64,000 nt of DNA from JAKOVR01 sp031415655 (lineage in GTDB: Bacteria > Actinomycetota > Acidimicrobiia > Acidimicrobiales > Acidimicrobilacustridaceae): NCBI GenBank assembly GCA_031415655.1, contig JANOSD010000082.1:11492-75491 (forward strand), given 5' to 3'. The position numbers and the translations under genes are program-made. The notes beneath the pieces are model-generated. The model had not been told where the DNA came from. It saw only the letters and a program-made list of their open reading frames with translations, and made no database searches. Positions 1-8,695 of this stretch are shown here, piece by piece; positions within the stretch are counted from its first letter, which is position 1; each line of letters begins with the position of its first letter.

Positions 1-100
1 GATGAAACCTCCACGCGAGGTCGGCGTATGCCCGCTTTATCTCATCGTGCGAGGCGACCGGCGTGACACCGAGAATGTCGTAGAAGGAGGTCGTGGGTTC
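1..100 (-). CDS. DnaJ-like protein, J-domain N-terminus (partial)
   Basis: The minus strand from base 100 to base 1 reads 33 codons of a J domain, with SFYDILGV followed by the helix II pattern DEIKRAYADLAWRFH. The window ends exactly where the HPD tripeptide that stimulates Hsp70 ATPase should follow. J-domain proteins deliver substrates to DnaK. No ATG, GTG or TTG lies in this frame between the upstream TGA (bases 101-103) and the domain. A GTG at base 105 is in another frame, so either a frameshift (biological or assembly) separates start and domain or initiation is unusual. The J-domain identity is fairly safe; the state of the gene is not. Confidence 0.6.
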
Positions 101-112
101 TCACCCGACACA

Positions 113-649
113 CTAGGAGTGCGAGGGCTCCGGCTCGCGGCGACGCCGGGACACGGCAAGGGCGAGCCCACCGACGAGGACCAACGCAATGCCAGCACGG
201 GCAAGGGGCTCAGTGAGACCAGAACCGGTGACCGGCGTGGTGCCGGTATTGCCAGACCCGGCGTTTCCGCCACCGGTGACCGTGATGGTGTTCGACATCG
301 TGATGTTTCCACAGGTGCCGATGATGGTGTAGGTGCCGGGCGTGATGTTCGACGGAAGCGTGATCGTCACGGTGAAGTTGCCGTTCGCATCCGTGACGGT
401 GGTACCGATTACTTGGCCGTTGATGGAGAACTCCACGGTCTGGTTCGCAGCACAACCTTGACCCGAGATGGTGACCTGGCCTCCCTGACTGACCGTGGGA
501 GGCGTGAGGATGAACCCAGGGTTTCCACAGGAGTAGATGTCGCCTTGGTTCGCTGAGCACGACGTCGTGGTGTTTTGCGCTACCGCGGGGTGAGCGAAGC
601 CAAAGGTGGCCGATAGAGCAATGATCAAGAACAGAATTCGTCGGAGCAC
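113..649 (-). CDS. secreted Ig-like protein with C-terminal membrane anchor
   Basis: The 178-residue product starts at GTG 649, about 8 bases after a GAGGAAAGGG ribosome-binding site; an open frame extends upstream but lacks these signals. An N-terminal signal peptide (RRILFLIIALSATFGFA, then a likely cut after PAVAQ) is followed by a Thr/Asn-rich beta-sandwich-like segment (PPTVSQGGQVTISGQGC, later DANGNFTVTITLP) typical of extracellular Ig-like modules. A Gly/Thr linker leads to one hydrophobic helix (IALVLVGGLALAV) and an RRRR tail. This resembles actinobacterial surface proteins held by a C-terminal membrane anchor; no clear LPXTG is visible. The exact role is unknown, possibly cell-surface structure. 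Confidence 0.7.
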   Translation of the reverse strand: MLRRILFLIIALSATFGFAHPAVAQNTTTSCSANQGDIYSCGNPGFILTPPTVSQGGQVTISGQGCAANQTVEFSINGQVIGTTVTDANGNFTVTITLPSNITPGTYTIIGTCGNITMSNTITVTGGGNAGSGNTGTTPVTGSGLTEPLARAGIALVLVGGLALAVSRRRREPEPSHS

Positions 650-813
650 GACGGGTTCCCTTTCCTCAGCAGCCCTCGCCGGGGATGCTGCCAGTTGTTG
701 CGGAGAAGATAGCACGCGAGCACGGCACGTTGAGCACTTCTCTGGTTTCGGCGGGAAAATCCCCTGGTGAACGGAACCTCGCGTTCCGGGCCAATGGTTC
801 TGCATAGGCCACG

Positions 814-3141
814 TCAGCGTTTCTGGAAGTTCACGACGACGTCCGTGCGTTCCTTGGGCGACGCCGTCAAGAGGGCTCGGACACCGCCAATATCGGCACT
901 GAAGAGCAACTTGGTGTTGGACTGCGTTTTGGATGCCATCCACAGTGGCGCCGGCGTGACCTCCAGCGAAAGCTGGTCGGGATTGACGGTGGGTTGCGGC
1001 AGGTAATCGAGCGAGTACGCCGTACCGGCTGGGAGCTGCCCGGTGAGGTCGAATTCGAGAACCGCTTCGCCCCCTGCCGGCATCACCACTCGGGTGGAGT
1101 ACACGTTCTGCCCGAGTTCGCGCTGGAACTCCACCCCGCGAGCCGTGTTGTCGACGCGTGCTTCGCGCAACGAATGAGGCGTGTAGAACGAGAAGTACAC
1201 GGCGTTGGTGCCATCGGGAAAACCCTTGTCATTGTCGCCGATGATGGCCTCGGGGAGCCCCGATGCCGGTGCACCGTTCTTGAGTTTCACCTTTGCCTTG
1301 GCTCCCAACTTCCCGGTCGCCGGGTCGTAGGTTGCGGTGTACTCGATCTCGCGTTTGAAGTACACGTCAATCTTGTTGTTGCCGCTGTTCTGGGTGGTGA
1401 TGGCGAGGAAGTCGTGGCCTTTCGGCGCTCCGAACGCTCCGCTGACGCCGATTTTTGTGAGGAACTCCTGCTCTTTGGGCTGGTAGGTCCAAAACATCAG
1501 GCGACGCTCCTTCGAAGCTTCACCGAGCACCTTGCCCAACACCTGCGGGGACGGCAAGCTCATATCGGTGAGCTTTTCGAACGGCTTGCGCAAAGCGGTC
1601 TCCAGGAACTGCTCCCGCAACTCCCGATCGTCGAAGTCGAGGTACTGCTTGGTGAGCAGCACCTCAGCCACGTTGTCTTTCGTGAGAGGATCCTTGTATC
1701 CATCGACGGTCACGGGGCCGGTGAGTTCCAAGAGCGCCGCCAAGCCGTAGGGGTCGACGACGATGGCCCCATCGAGTTTGATACCGCCGGCTTGCGGATA
1801 GAGCTCTCCCATGACCGAGGCGACAGTTGGAAAGTCCGGCGACACCGTGATGTCTTGCAACCGCTGTTCCACATGCCAGCGCTGGTACCGCAGAAGGAAG
1901 TCCTCCGGACCGGTGGGTTCCTTGATCTCCCGCGATGCGTCACGATTTAGGTCGCGCACCCGGCCACTCTCCCCCAGTTCGAGCTTGCCATTGTCGGCGG
2001 TGAGAATCGCCCAGTTACCCATGAAGCCGCCCAACCCTCGCATTTCCGACGGCGTGGTGAACATCACCATGTAGTTCCTCACGCCGTTTCCACCCAACAA
2101 TGCCGGCGCTACGTCGACCGCCATCGACGCCGTGAGCGCATTATCCTTCGCGTCCCGAACCTCGGCGAGGAGCTTGTCGAGTTCATTGCCCACCGGGCCA
2201 ACGAGGAGATCACTGTTAGCTGCGTTCAGCTCACGTTCCGCTTCGTCAAAGGCCTCCGAGGTTCGTCGAAGCGGCTCCTGAACCGCCCGGATCTTGGCCA
2301 GATCGGTGCGACCCTTGGTGTACCGCAGGTCGTCGTAGTCGACTACCTGGGCAGTGGTGGCGCCCAACTCTGCCAGCTTCGCCCCTTGGGCCGTGCCCAC
2401 GTCGAGAGCATTCGCCTGTTGCGCCAAACCGGGAATCGCCAGCGCCGGCTTCGCCCACGGGCCGCTCACCAAGTCGTTCGCTCGTTGTAGCTCGGCGGCC
2501 GCCTCCCCCAAAAGTGATGCGCCACGGTCTGTCTTGCCTTCACGTGTTTCACTCAGCCCCTCTTTCGCCAAGGAACCTCCTTTGCTCGCGGCGGGTAGTG
2601 CGAGCGCCGCGCCTGCCCCCCATGCCACACCGGCGAGGATCACGAACGCACCAGCGCCGGCAACCGCAAGGTGAATGCGTTTGCGGACGCGCCGCGGCGA
2701 CGCCCGATAGCCGGAGAACAGGACCGGCAACACGGCCGCGACCGCCACCAAGGGGGCGACCTGGCCAACGTCGGAAACCGTGGCGTGTAGGAGCGCCTGC
2801 ATTCCCAGCCCGCAAGAAACCGCTCCGTAGGCACGGCGACGCGGGAGCAGGACCGACGCGAATGCCACCAATAGTCCAAGGACCCCAACCCCAAGCCAGA
2901 CGCCGGACTCGGCGAGAAGCGCACCGCTGCCACACAGCACCAACCAGGTCCAGCGGCGGGCCCGAGATGCAACCACGGTGACACCGCCAACGACGAGTGC
3001 TCGCCACAATGCATTGGCGACACTGTTCTGGGCCGGCGCGGTGCTGGCCAGGAATATGGCGCACGTCGCCGCTGCAACGCCCGATGCGTAGACGATGACT
3101 CGTTCGTTCTTTGAGGTCCGCCGTGTGCGTTGTCGACGCAT
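814..3141 (-). CDS. DUF4012 domain membrane protein
   Basis: The product is 775 residues from ATG 3141; the frame stays open to 3240, so a longer form is possible. About six hydrophobic segments occupy the first 200 residues, followed by a helical region and then a large extracytoplasmic domain. That domain carries signatures I recognise from DUF4012 proteins: NYMVMFTTPSEMRGLGGFMG, a DFLLRYQ stretch, and IVVDPYGLAALLELTGPVTV. Members of this family often sit next to exopolysaccharide genes in actinobacteria, as here, where pglF is divergently transcribed. A role in envelope or glycan assembly is inferred from context; no enzymatic activity is established. Confidence 0.75.
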   Translation of the reverse strand: MRRQRTRRTSKNERVIVYASGVAAATCAIFLASTAPAQNSVANALWRALVVGGVTVVASRARRWTWLVLCGSGALLAESGVWLGVGVLGLLVAFASVLLPRRRAYGAVSCGLGMQALLHATVSDVGQVAPLVAVAAVLPVLFSGYRASPRRVRKRIHLAVAGAGAFVILAGVAWGAGAALALPAASKGGSLAKEGLSETREGKTDRGASLLGEAAAELQRANDLVSGPWAKPALAIPGLAQQANALDVGTAQGAKLAELGATTAQVVDYDDLRYTKGRTDLAKIRAVQEPLRRTSEAFDEAERELNAANSDLLVGPVGNELDKLLAEVRDAKDNALTASMAVDVAPALLGGNGVRNYMVMFTTPSEMRGLGGFMGNWAILTADNGKLELGESGRVRDLNRDASREIKEPTGPEDFLLRYQRWHVEQRLQDITVSPDFPTVASVMGELYPQAGGIKLDGAIVVDPYGLAALLELTGPVTVDGYKDPLTKDNVAEVLLTKQYLDFDDRELREQFLETALRKPFEKLTDMSLPSPQVLGKVLGEASKERRLMFWTYQPKEQEFLTKIGVSGAFGAPKGHDFLAITTQNSGNNKIDVYFKREIEYTATYDPATGKLGAKAKVKLKNGAPASGLPEAIIGDNDKGFPDGTNAVYFSFYTPHSLREARVDNTARGVEFQRELGQNVYSTRVVMPAGGEAVLEFDLTGQLPAGTAYSLDYLPQPTVNPDQLSLEVTPAPLWMASKTQSNTKLLFSADIGGVRALLTASPKERTDVVVNFQKR

Positions 3142-3432
3142 CTCGCCGGCGTGACGCTCCCCTGGGCGCGAAGCCAACCCGCTAGGACGTGGGCCGTCGG
3201 AGCCAGCCGAGCTTCGAGTTGTGCGGGTTGACGGGGGCACGCGGGCGAGTCCTCAAGATGAACGCCAGCCGACGACTTGGTCACGCTGCGATGACTGGCA
3301 GTTGCGATAACGGCAAATTGCCGGCGAAATGGACGTCCCGCGGGCGATGGCACAGTAGTGCCCCACCGAGATCGGTTACTGTTGCCCATCGGAATCGGCG
3401 TTACGGGATGCCGATCCGTCCGAAGGATCACC

Positions 3433-5358
3433 ATGGCTGGACCCGAACTTCGTAATGTCACCGACGAAGGACCGTCGACGATCGGTCGTGCCGGCGCTTT
3501 TTTGGAGGAACACCGCCTCGCGTTCCAGTCCATTGTCGACCTTGTCGCTTGGGTGGTCGGTCTCTACAGCGCGATGGTCTTCCGCTACGACTTCAACCTC
3601 GGGCCACCGGAGTGGGGAACCTTCACGTGGGGTTCGTTTGCGGTGGCCACGCTCGTAGCCGCCAGCATTCATCTCGTTACCGCCCTGGTCGGGGGCCTCT
3701 ATCTTGGCCGCTACCGATATGGCAGCTTCGATGAGATGGCCCACTTGGTTCGCTCCGTGGTGGTGGCAGCGGTGTTACTCGGCGTCGCCAACCGATTACT
3801 ACGCCAGCAACTCGTACCGGCCAGCGTGGTATTCATCGGTGGTGTAGTCGCGCTCTTTCTCATGACTGGCTCCCGATACATGTGGCGCCTACTCCTCGAC
3901 CGCAGTCTTCGACCGAATGAACACAACGCCGCCCGTGTGCTCGTGTTCGGCGCGGGAGAAGGCGGCGTTCAGGTGATCATGGCCATGCTGCGCAACCCGT
4001 CGAGCCCCTACCTACCGGTGGGCCTGCTCGACGACGACAACGGAAAACGCAACCTCACCGTGATGGGCGTGCCCGTGGTCGGCGGACGCAACGCGTTGGC
4101 AGCCGAAGCACGACGCTTGGACGCATCAATGGTGGTCATCGCCATTCCGAGTGCCTCCGCCCACCTCTTGCGCGACCTCAGTGACGTCGCCCTTGCAGCC
4201 AAACTCGAAGTGCGCGCCGTACCACCGCTCAGCGAACTCTTTGGATCGAGCATCAGCGTGGGCGCGATTCGGCCCATCACCGAAGCCGACTTGCTCGGCC
4301 GCCACGAGATCGACACGGATGTCGATGCCATTGCGGGCTACCTCACTGGCAAACGTGTACTGGTCACGGGCGCCGGGGGGTCTATCGGCTCCGAACTTTG
4401 TCGTCAGGTCGCCCGATTCGCTCCCGCCGAATTGGTGATGCTCGACCGCGACGAGAGCGCGCTTCACGGAGTGCAGATGCTGATCGAGGGCCGTGCCCTG
4501 CTCGACTCCCGCAACCTCGTGGTCGCCGACATCCGTGATGCCGACCGTATCATGGAGGTCTTTTCCGAGCATCGACCCGAGGTCGTGTTCCATGCTGCCG
4601 CGCTCAAACATCTTCCCCTCCTGGAGATGCACCCTGGTGAAGCGCTCAAGACCAATGTGATCGGCACGCAGAACGTGCTTTCCGCCGCCACCGCCCACCA
4701 GGTCGGGCGTTTTGTGAACATCTCCACCGACAAAGCGGCCGCACCCAGCTCGGTCCTCGGATTCTCCAAACGTCTCGCTGAACGACTTACCTCCAACGTG
4801 GCTCGAAACGATCCCGGCACCTACCTTTCGGTTCGATTCGGCAACGTGCTCGGCACCCGTGGTTCTGTGCTCACCGCCTTCACGGCTCAGGTGGAAGCGG
4901 GTGGCCCGATCACCGTTACCGACCCCGATGTCACCCGGTTCTTCATGACCGTAGAGGAAGCCGTGCAGTTGGTTATTCAAGCGGGGGCTGTTGGATCTGC
5001 CGGTGAGGCCCTCGTGCTCGATATGGGCGAACCGGTTCGCATCGCCGATGTGGCCAAACGGTTGGCCGCTCGTTCTCACCGTCCGATCGAGATCGTCTAC
5101 ACCGGTCTGCGTCGGGGCGAAAAACTCCACGAGGTTCTGCTCGGTGAGGGTGAGATCGACGTGCGGCCATCACACCCGCTCATCTCCCATGTCCCCGTGC
5201 CACCAATTGGGTGTGCCGAAGTGACGGTGGCAACCCACAATCTCGACGGCGACAATCTTGTGATCGAACTGCGGGCGTTGTGTCTCCGGGGCACCAACGT
5301 TCCTGGGCTCCAGGTCGACGCCAACGACGACACCTCGTCGCACGCCCGCGACAACTGA
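3433..5358 (+). CDS. pglF: UDP-GlcNAc 4,6-dehydratase-type nucleotide-sugar dehydratase (PglF/FlaA1/CapD family)
   Basis: This 641-residue membrane enzyme probably makes UDP-4-keto-6-deoxy-GlcNAc, the first step to UDP-diNAc-bacillosamine. Four TM helices fill residues 20-160. A first Rossmann-like domain (VLVFGAGEGG, near 169) precedes the catalytic NAD-binding domain (VLVTGAGGSIGSE, near 308). The motif STDKAAAPSSVLGFSKR (near 429) is the Ser/Thr-Asp-Lys arrangement with Met/Leu in place of Tyr that marks the WbpM/PglF/CapD group. Start chosen at ATG 3433, after an AAGGA-type site; an open frame extends upstream to 3358. Eight bases downstream lies a membrane-protein gene; pglD, pglC and pglE homologues are close by. 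Substrate assignment rests on these neighbours. Confidence 0.85.
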   Translation: MAGPELRNVTDEGPSTIGRAGAFLEEHRLAFQSIVDLVAWVVGLYSAMVFRYDFNLGPPEWGTFTWGSFAVATLVAASIHLVTALVGGLYLGRYRYGSFDEMAHLVRSVVVAAVLLGVANRLLRQQLVPASVVFIGGVVALFLMTGSRYMWRLLLDRSLRPNEHNAARVLVFGAGEGGVQVIMAMLRNPSSPYLPVGLLDDDNGKRNLTVMGVPVVGGRNALAAEARRLDASMVVIAIPSASAHLLRDLSDVALAAKLEVRAVPPLSELFGSSISVGAIRPITEADLLGRHEIDTDVDAIAGYLTGKRVLVTGAGGSIGSELCRQVARFAPAELVMLDRDESALHGVQMLIEGRALLDSRNLVVADIRDADRIMEVFSEHRPEVVFHAAALKHLPLLEMHPGEALKTNVIGTQNVLSAATAHQVGRFVNISTDKAAAPSSVLGFSKRLAERLTSNVARNDPGTYLSVRFGNVLGTRGSVLTAFTAQVEAGGPITVTDPDVTRFFMTVEEAVQLVIQAGAVGSAGEALVLDMGEPVRIADVAKRLAARSHRPIEIVYTGLRRGEKLHEVLLGEGEIDVRPSHPLISHVPVPPIGCAEVTVATHNLDGDNLVIELRALCLRGTNVPGLQVDANDDTSSHARDN

Positions 5359-5365
5359 TCCTCCC

Positions 5366-6310
5366 GTGGCCGTTCTGGCGGCGTGGTCTGGCGTGGATCC
5401 TTCTGCGGTTTTCGGGGCAACAATCACGGGCGTACTTCTCGGCTTGTGGGTAACAAGGGGCCTTGCACGGGGCGTCGCAAAGGGCAGGGTGTGGCGACCA
5501 TTGGGGCACGGCCGGTGGCTTCCCACCGTCACCAGCACGGTCGCGGTCGGCGCTGCGCTTCGCGCCGCGTTTGCTCACCTGCAGTCGAACCCACTGCTCG
5601 GCGTCGCGCTGTTCGGTCTGGTGCTCGTCGCCTTGGCTATCCTGTCGGTCGCCTGGTTGCCATCCCCCGGGCTGCCATCCCCCGGGTTGCCATCCCCCGG
5701 GCGGGAACCGATGGTTGAGACGGCGGGCATCGAGTCGGGGGTCACCCCGCGTTCGTCACCGGCATTGGCGGCACTATCCGACCATAGGTCCGTTGTATTT
5801 GTGGTCGCCCCGTTCGTCGTGGCGAGCGCGGCGGCCTACCTGTGCCTTCCCGATACCGAGATATCGATCGCTGTCGCCGCGGCGTTTGTCTCCTTCGTCG
5901 TTTCGGTGTGGTGCAACCAACGGTGGTCGACGGTGCGTCGGGACGGTGCTTCACCCGATGCCTCAATCGATTGCGCCGTCTTGCGCCTCACGCCACTCGC
6001 CGTCGCTGCGCTCGCCGTCAATGCCTTTGCGGCATCGGGGCCAAAGCCAGAAAGCGCCATCGCCGCCATCGCTTGCGTCGTCATGGCATCGATCGTGACC
6101 ACTTCAACGACGCGACTTTCGGCCGGCGTGGTCACCATCCTCACGGCCGAACTGTTCGTGATCAGCGTGGCGGTGGCCCGGGTTGGCGGGGTCCGCGCCG
6201 ACGTTCAGCGGGCGGGCATCGTGTCGCTGTGCGGCATCGTCGTCACTGCCATCACCGCGTTGGCCGCCGTTGGCCTCCGTCGCCCCGCTCGAGGGCCGGC
6301 CAAACCGTGA
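5366..6310 (+). CDS. multi-pass membrane protein of unknown function
   Basis: The 314-residue product starts at GTG 5366, seven bases after pglF, so it is probably co-transcribed with it. I count about eight hydrophobic segments and no catalytic motif I recognise. A cytoplasmic or periplasmic loop near residues 98-115 contains three copies of LPSPG, encoded by a 15-bp tandem repeat. The position inside a glycan locus suggests a part in polysaccharide export or polymerisation, but that is only context; the size is small for a Wzx flippase or Wzy polymerase. Function unknown. Confidence 0.65.
   Translation: MAVLAAWSGVDPSAVFGATITGVLLGLWVTRGLARGVAKGRVWRPLGHGRWLPTVTSTVAVGAALRAAFAHLQSNPLLGVALFGLVLVALAILSVAWLPSPGLPSPGLPSPGREPMVETAGIESGVTPRSSPALAALSDHRSVVFVVAPFVVASAAAYLCLPDTEISIAVAAAFVSFVVSVWCNQRWSTVRRDGASPDASIDCAVLRLTPLAVAALAVNAFAASGPKPESAIAAIACVVMASIVTTSTTRLSAGVVTILTAELFVISVAVARVGGVRADVQRAGIVSLCGIVVTAITALAAVGLRRPARGPAKP
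5657..5701 (+). repeat. 15-bp tandem repeat, three copies
   Basis: Three consecutive 15-bp units of the form YTGCCATCCCCCGGG lie in frame inside the membrane-protein gene and encode LPSPG three times. The first and third units are identical and the second differs at its first base. Copy number probably varies by replication slippage without breaking the frame. Confidence 0.9.
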
Positions 6311-6344
6311 TCCTCCGGTCACCCGGCAGACCCCTGGGTCTGCG

Positions 6345-6350
6345 TATCGT
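6345..6350 (+). promoter_or_regulatory. -10 box TATCGT for leaderless pglD
   Basis: TATCGT lies six bases before the pglD ATG, the spacing expected if transcription starts at the start codon. No Shine-Dalgarno sequence precedes that ATG, and the same arrangement recurs across the window. Confidence 0.5.
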
Positions 6351-6356
6351 CCTACC

Positions 6357-7046
6357 ATGACATCCGCCGTCTCGGAGCCGCCACGTACCCACCGAGAGAC
6401 GCCGTTGGTGATCGTGGGGGCCGGCGGTCACGGGCGGGAGACCGCCGACATCGTCCGAGCCATCAACGCCGCTCGACCCGATCGGCAGACTCGGCAGACC
6501 TGGAACCTGCTCGGGTTCGTCGCCGACCATGCCGACTCCGCGCTCCTCAACCGGGTGTCCATCGACCACCTCGGAACCTTGCGGGAGGCACTCGAAACGT
6601 ATGCCGACGTTTCCTTCGTGATCGGTATCGGGAGCGGTGCCGCACGCGAACAGCTCGATCAAAAGATCCGGGCGAGCAACGCCAGGTGGACGGCCGCCGT
6701 CCTCGTCCATCCGCTCGCCAGCATCGGCGCCGACGTGGAACTCGCGCCTGGTGTGGTGCTTGCCGCCGGTGCCCGAATCACAACCAACGTCCGTCTTGGC
6801 CGCCATACGCAGCTCAACGTGAACGCGGTCGTATCGCACGATTGTCGCCTCGGCGACTACGTAACGTGCAGCCCCGGATCCCTGGTGAACGGCAACAACA
6901 CCCTCGACCATCACGTGTTTCTCGGCACGGGAGCAGTGGTCACCCCCGGTCGACATCTCGGCCCCCGTGCGGTAGTAGGCGCCGGCGCCGTCGTGGTGAC
7001 CGACGTGCCCGCCGACGTCACGGTAAAGGGTGTGCCCGCGCGCTGA
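6357..7046 (+). CDS. pglD: sugar O/N-acyltransferase, PglD/NeuD family
   Basis: This 229-residue protein is a probable acetyl-CoA-dependent N-acetyltransferase that acetylates UDP-4-amino-sugar to UDP-diNAc-bacillosamine. The N-terminal Rossmann-like nucleotide-sugar domain begins VIVGAGGHGRETADI (near residue 18). The C-terminal half is a left-handed beta-helix of hexapeptide repeats, including NVNAVVSHDCRLGDY, where the His is the likely general base of PglD enzymes, and ends with VPADVTVKGVPAR. ATG 6357 is chosen because a -10 box sits six bases upstream; an open frame runs further up but lacks such signals. Pathway role comes from family plus the neighbouring pglF, pglE and pglC. Confidence 0.85.
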   Translation: MTSAVSEPPRTHRETPLVIVGAGGHGRETADIVRAINAARPDRQTRQTWNLLGFVADHADSALLNRVSIDHLGTLREALETYADVSFVIGIGSGAAREQLDQKIRASNARWTAAVLVHPLASIGADVELAPGVVLAAGARITTNVRLGRHTQLNVNAVVSHDCRLGDYVTCSPGSLVNGNNTLDHHVFLGTGAVVTPGRHLGPRAVVGAGAVVVTDVPADVTVKGVPAR

Positions 7047-7095
7047 CCACCTCAACGCCAACGGGTCGGTGGCAATTCGCTCGGCGGCAGGTCAC

Positions 7096-7728
7096 TCAGT
7101 CGGCGGGGACGGCGAGCGGATCGTCGGTGGGGTGACCTTCGGATCCATTGCCGGTAATCAACGGCATGACGGTGAGGAAGATCACGCGAATGTCGAGCTG
7201 CACCGACTGCGTCTGCACGTATTCCACGTCGTGTTCGATGCGCTCGGCCCACGTGAGGGCGTTGCGACCGCGGACCTGCGCCAAGCCGGTGAGCCCGGGC
7301 TTCACGCAAAGGCGCACCCGTTGCCGATCGGTGTATCGCTCAACCTGATAGGGAAGGGTGGGCCGTGGCCCCACGACACTCATCTCACCGCGCCACACGT
7401 TGATGAGTTGCGGCATCTCATCAAGCGACAGTCGGCGCAGCCAACGACCAGCACTGGTGATTCGTGTGGCGTCGGGGAAGATCGGATTGTCGCCGGCAAC
7501 CATGGTGCGGAACTTGACCACCTCGAACAGCTCGCCGTCGATCCCCACCCGGGTTTGTCGAAAAAAGATCGGGCCCTTCGAGGTGAATCGAACTGCCACC
7601 GCACAAGCCAGGCCCACGATCAGTACGGGGATCGACGCTCCGGCAAGAATCACGAGGTCGAACGCCCGCTTGCCTCGATAGGGAGGAAACGCCACCGCAG
7701 CATCGCCGGCGCGGGAAGAGCGAGCCAT
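7096..7728 (-). CDS. pglC: polyprenyl-phosphate phosphoglycosyltransferase, PglC type
   Basis: This 210-residue monotopic phosphoglycosyl transferase would move phospho-diNAc-bacillosamine (or a related sugar) from UDP to undecaprenyl phosphate, starting a lipid-linked glycan on the inner membrane face. One hydrophobic segment (residues 23-46) matches the re-entrant helix. The family motifs follow: KGPIFFRQTRVG, the catalytic Asp-Glu dyad in LSLDEMPQL (D103, E104), and SVVGPRPTLP. Its length equals Campylobacter PglC and lacks the long N-terminal membrane domain of WbaP. The start codon overlaps the stop of the upstream epimerase gene (TGATG), so the two are co-transcribed. Confidence 0.85.
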   Translation of the reverse strand: MARSSRAGDAAVAFPPYRGKRAFDLVILAGASIPVLIVGLACAVAVRFTSKGPIFFRQTRVGIDGELFEVVKFRTMVAGDNPIFPDATRITSAGRWLRRLSLDEMPQLINVWRGEMSVVGPRPTLPYQVERYTDRQRVRLCVKPGLTGLAQVRGRNALTWAERIEHDVEYVQTQSVQLDIRVIFLTVMPLITGNGSEGHPTDDPLAVPAD

Positions 7729-8669
7729 CAGAATGCCGCACCCTCGGATCGAAACCAGTCGATCGTGGCGCGAAGGCCATCGTCGAAGTCCACTGCTTCC
7801 ACGTCGGGGAAGAGCCCGTGGAGTCGGGTTGAATCGGCTTGGGAGTGGGGAACGTCGCCGGCGCGGATGGGCTGATGCGCTCGAACCAGTGGGTGCCCCA
7901 GCACGGACTCGATCCGATCGATGACGTCGAGCAGCGAAATTCGACTACCGAACGCCAGATTGACTGGCTCCGGGTAGGACACGTTGGCGATTGCGGTGTG
8001 CGCCAACACCGCTGCCACGGTGCCGACATACGTGAAATCTCGGCTCTGAGAGCCGTCGCCGTGGACGGGGACCGGGCGGTCATTCGCGGCAGCGTCGAGA
8101 AATGCGGGAATCACCGCCGCGTAGGCATGGCCGGCGGCCTGGAGCGGACCGAACACATTAAAAAACCGAAAGGCCAACACCGGCATGCCGAAGCTGTGAT
8201 GATGTGCGAGGGCATAACTTTCGGTCGCCAACTTCGACACCGCGTAAGGGCTGCGCGGCATCGGTTGCAACGTCTCCACCTTTGGAAGCGTGGGATTGGC
8301 GCCGTACACCGAAGAAGACGAAGCCACTGCGACGTGCACGTTCCCGGCGCGCCGGGCGGCCTCGAGCACGGTAAGCGTGCCGGTGGCGTTGGCTGTGTGG
8401 CTCGCCATTGGATCGGCAATGGACCGAGGCACCGATGGTCGGGCGGCAAGGTGAATCACCGATCGAGCGCCGGCCACCACCTGGTCGAGCACATCAGCAT
8501 CAAGAATGGTGCCGACCACCAGTTGCACCGCCGTTCCTTCAAGATTTCGTTCGCTCCCGCTCGACAGATCATCGAGCGCGATCACCTCGCTGACTTCAGG
8601 TCGGGTGAGGAGTTCACGACACACATTGGCACCGATGAAGCCGGCTCCGCCGGTAACCACGATTCGCAC
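7728..8669 (-). CDS. NAD-dependent nucleotide-sugar epimerase/dehydratase (GalE-like SDR)
   Basis: The 313-residue protein is an extended SDR acting on a nucleotide sugar, most like UDP-glucose/GlcNAc 4-epimerases. It has the NAD-binding GGAGFIGANV at the N-terminus, the SSSSVYG substrate motif, catalytic SPYAVSKLATE (Tyr and Lys), and the FNVFGP segment. Initiation is at GTG 8669, with a -10-like TATCGT nine bases upstream. It heads a two-gene unit with pglC. Precise sugar specificity cannot be read from the sequence; in this locus it may supply UDP-GalNAc or UDP-Gal for the glycosyltransferases. Confidence 0.82.
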   Translation of the reverse strand: MRIVVTGGAGFIGANVCRELLTRPEVSEVIALDDLSSGSERNLEGTAVQLVVGTILDADVLDQVVAGARSVIHLAARPSVPRSIADPMASHTANATGTLTVLEAARRAGNVHVAVASSSSVYGANPTLPKVETLQPMPRSPYAVSKLATESYALAHHHSFGMPVLAFRFFNVFGPLQAAGHAYAAVIPAFLDAAANDRPVPVHGDGSQSRDFTYVGTVAAVLAHTAIANVSYPEPVNLAFGSRISLLDVIDRIESVLGHPLVRAHQPIRAGDVPHSQADSTRLHGLFPDVEAVDFDDGLRATIDWFRSEGAAF

Positions 8670-8678
8670 GGTTCAGGA

Positions 8679-8687
8679 CGATACCGT
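8679..8687. promoter_or_regulatory. overlapping divergent -10 boxes between epimerase and pglE
   Basis: Only 26 bases separate two divergent start codons. The plus strand reads TACCGT (8682-8687), eight bases before the pglE ATG. The minus strand reads TATCGT (8684-8679), nine bases before the epimerase GTG. The two boxes share three bases, so one polymerase should exclude the other. Confidence 0.5.
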
Positions 8688-8695
8688 GCCGCCCC

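Noticed and set aside
994..1950. Long open frame opposite the DUF4012 gene
   Set aside because: It is antisense to a gene with recognisable family motifs. Its own translation has no motif and the GC-rich third positions explain its length.
4126..5130. Long open frame antisense to pglF
   Set aside because: Shadow of pglF; rich in Gly/His/Asp/Val as expected from a reversed frame, with no ribosome-binding site.
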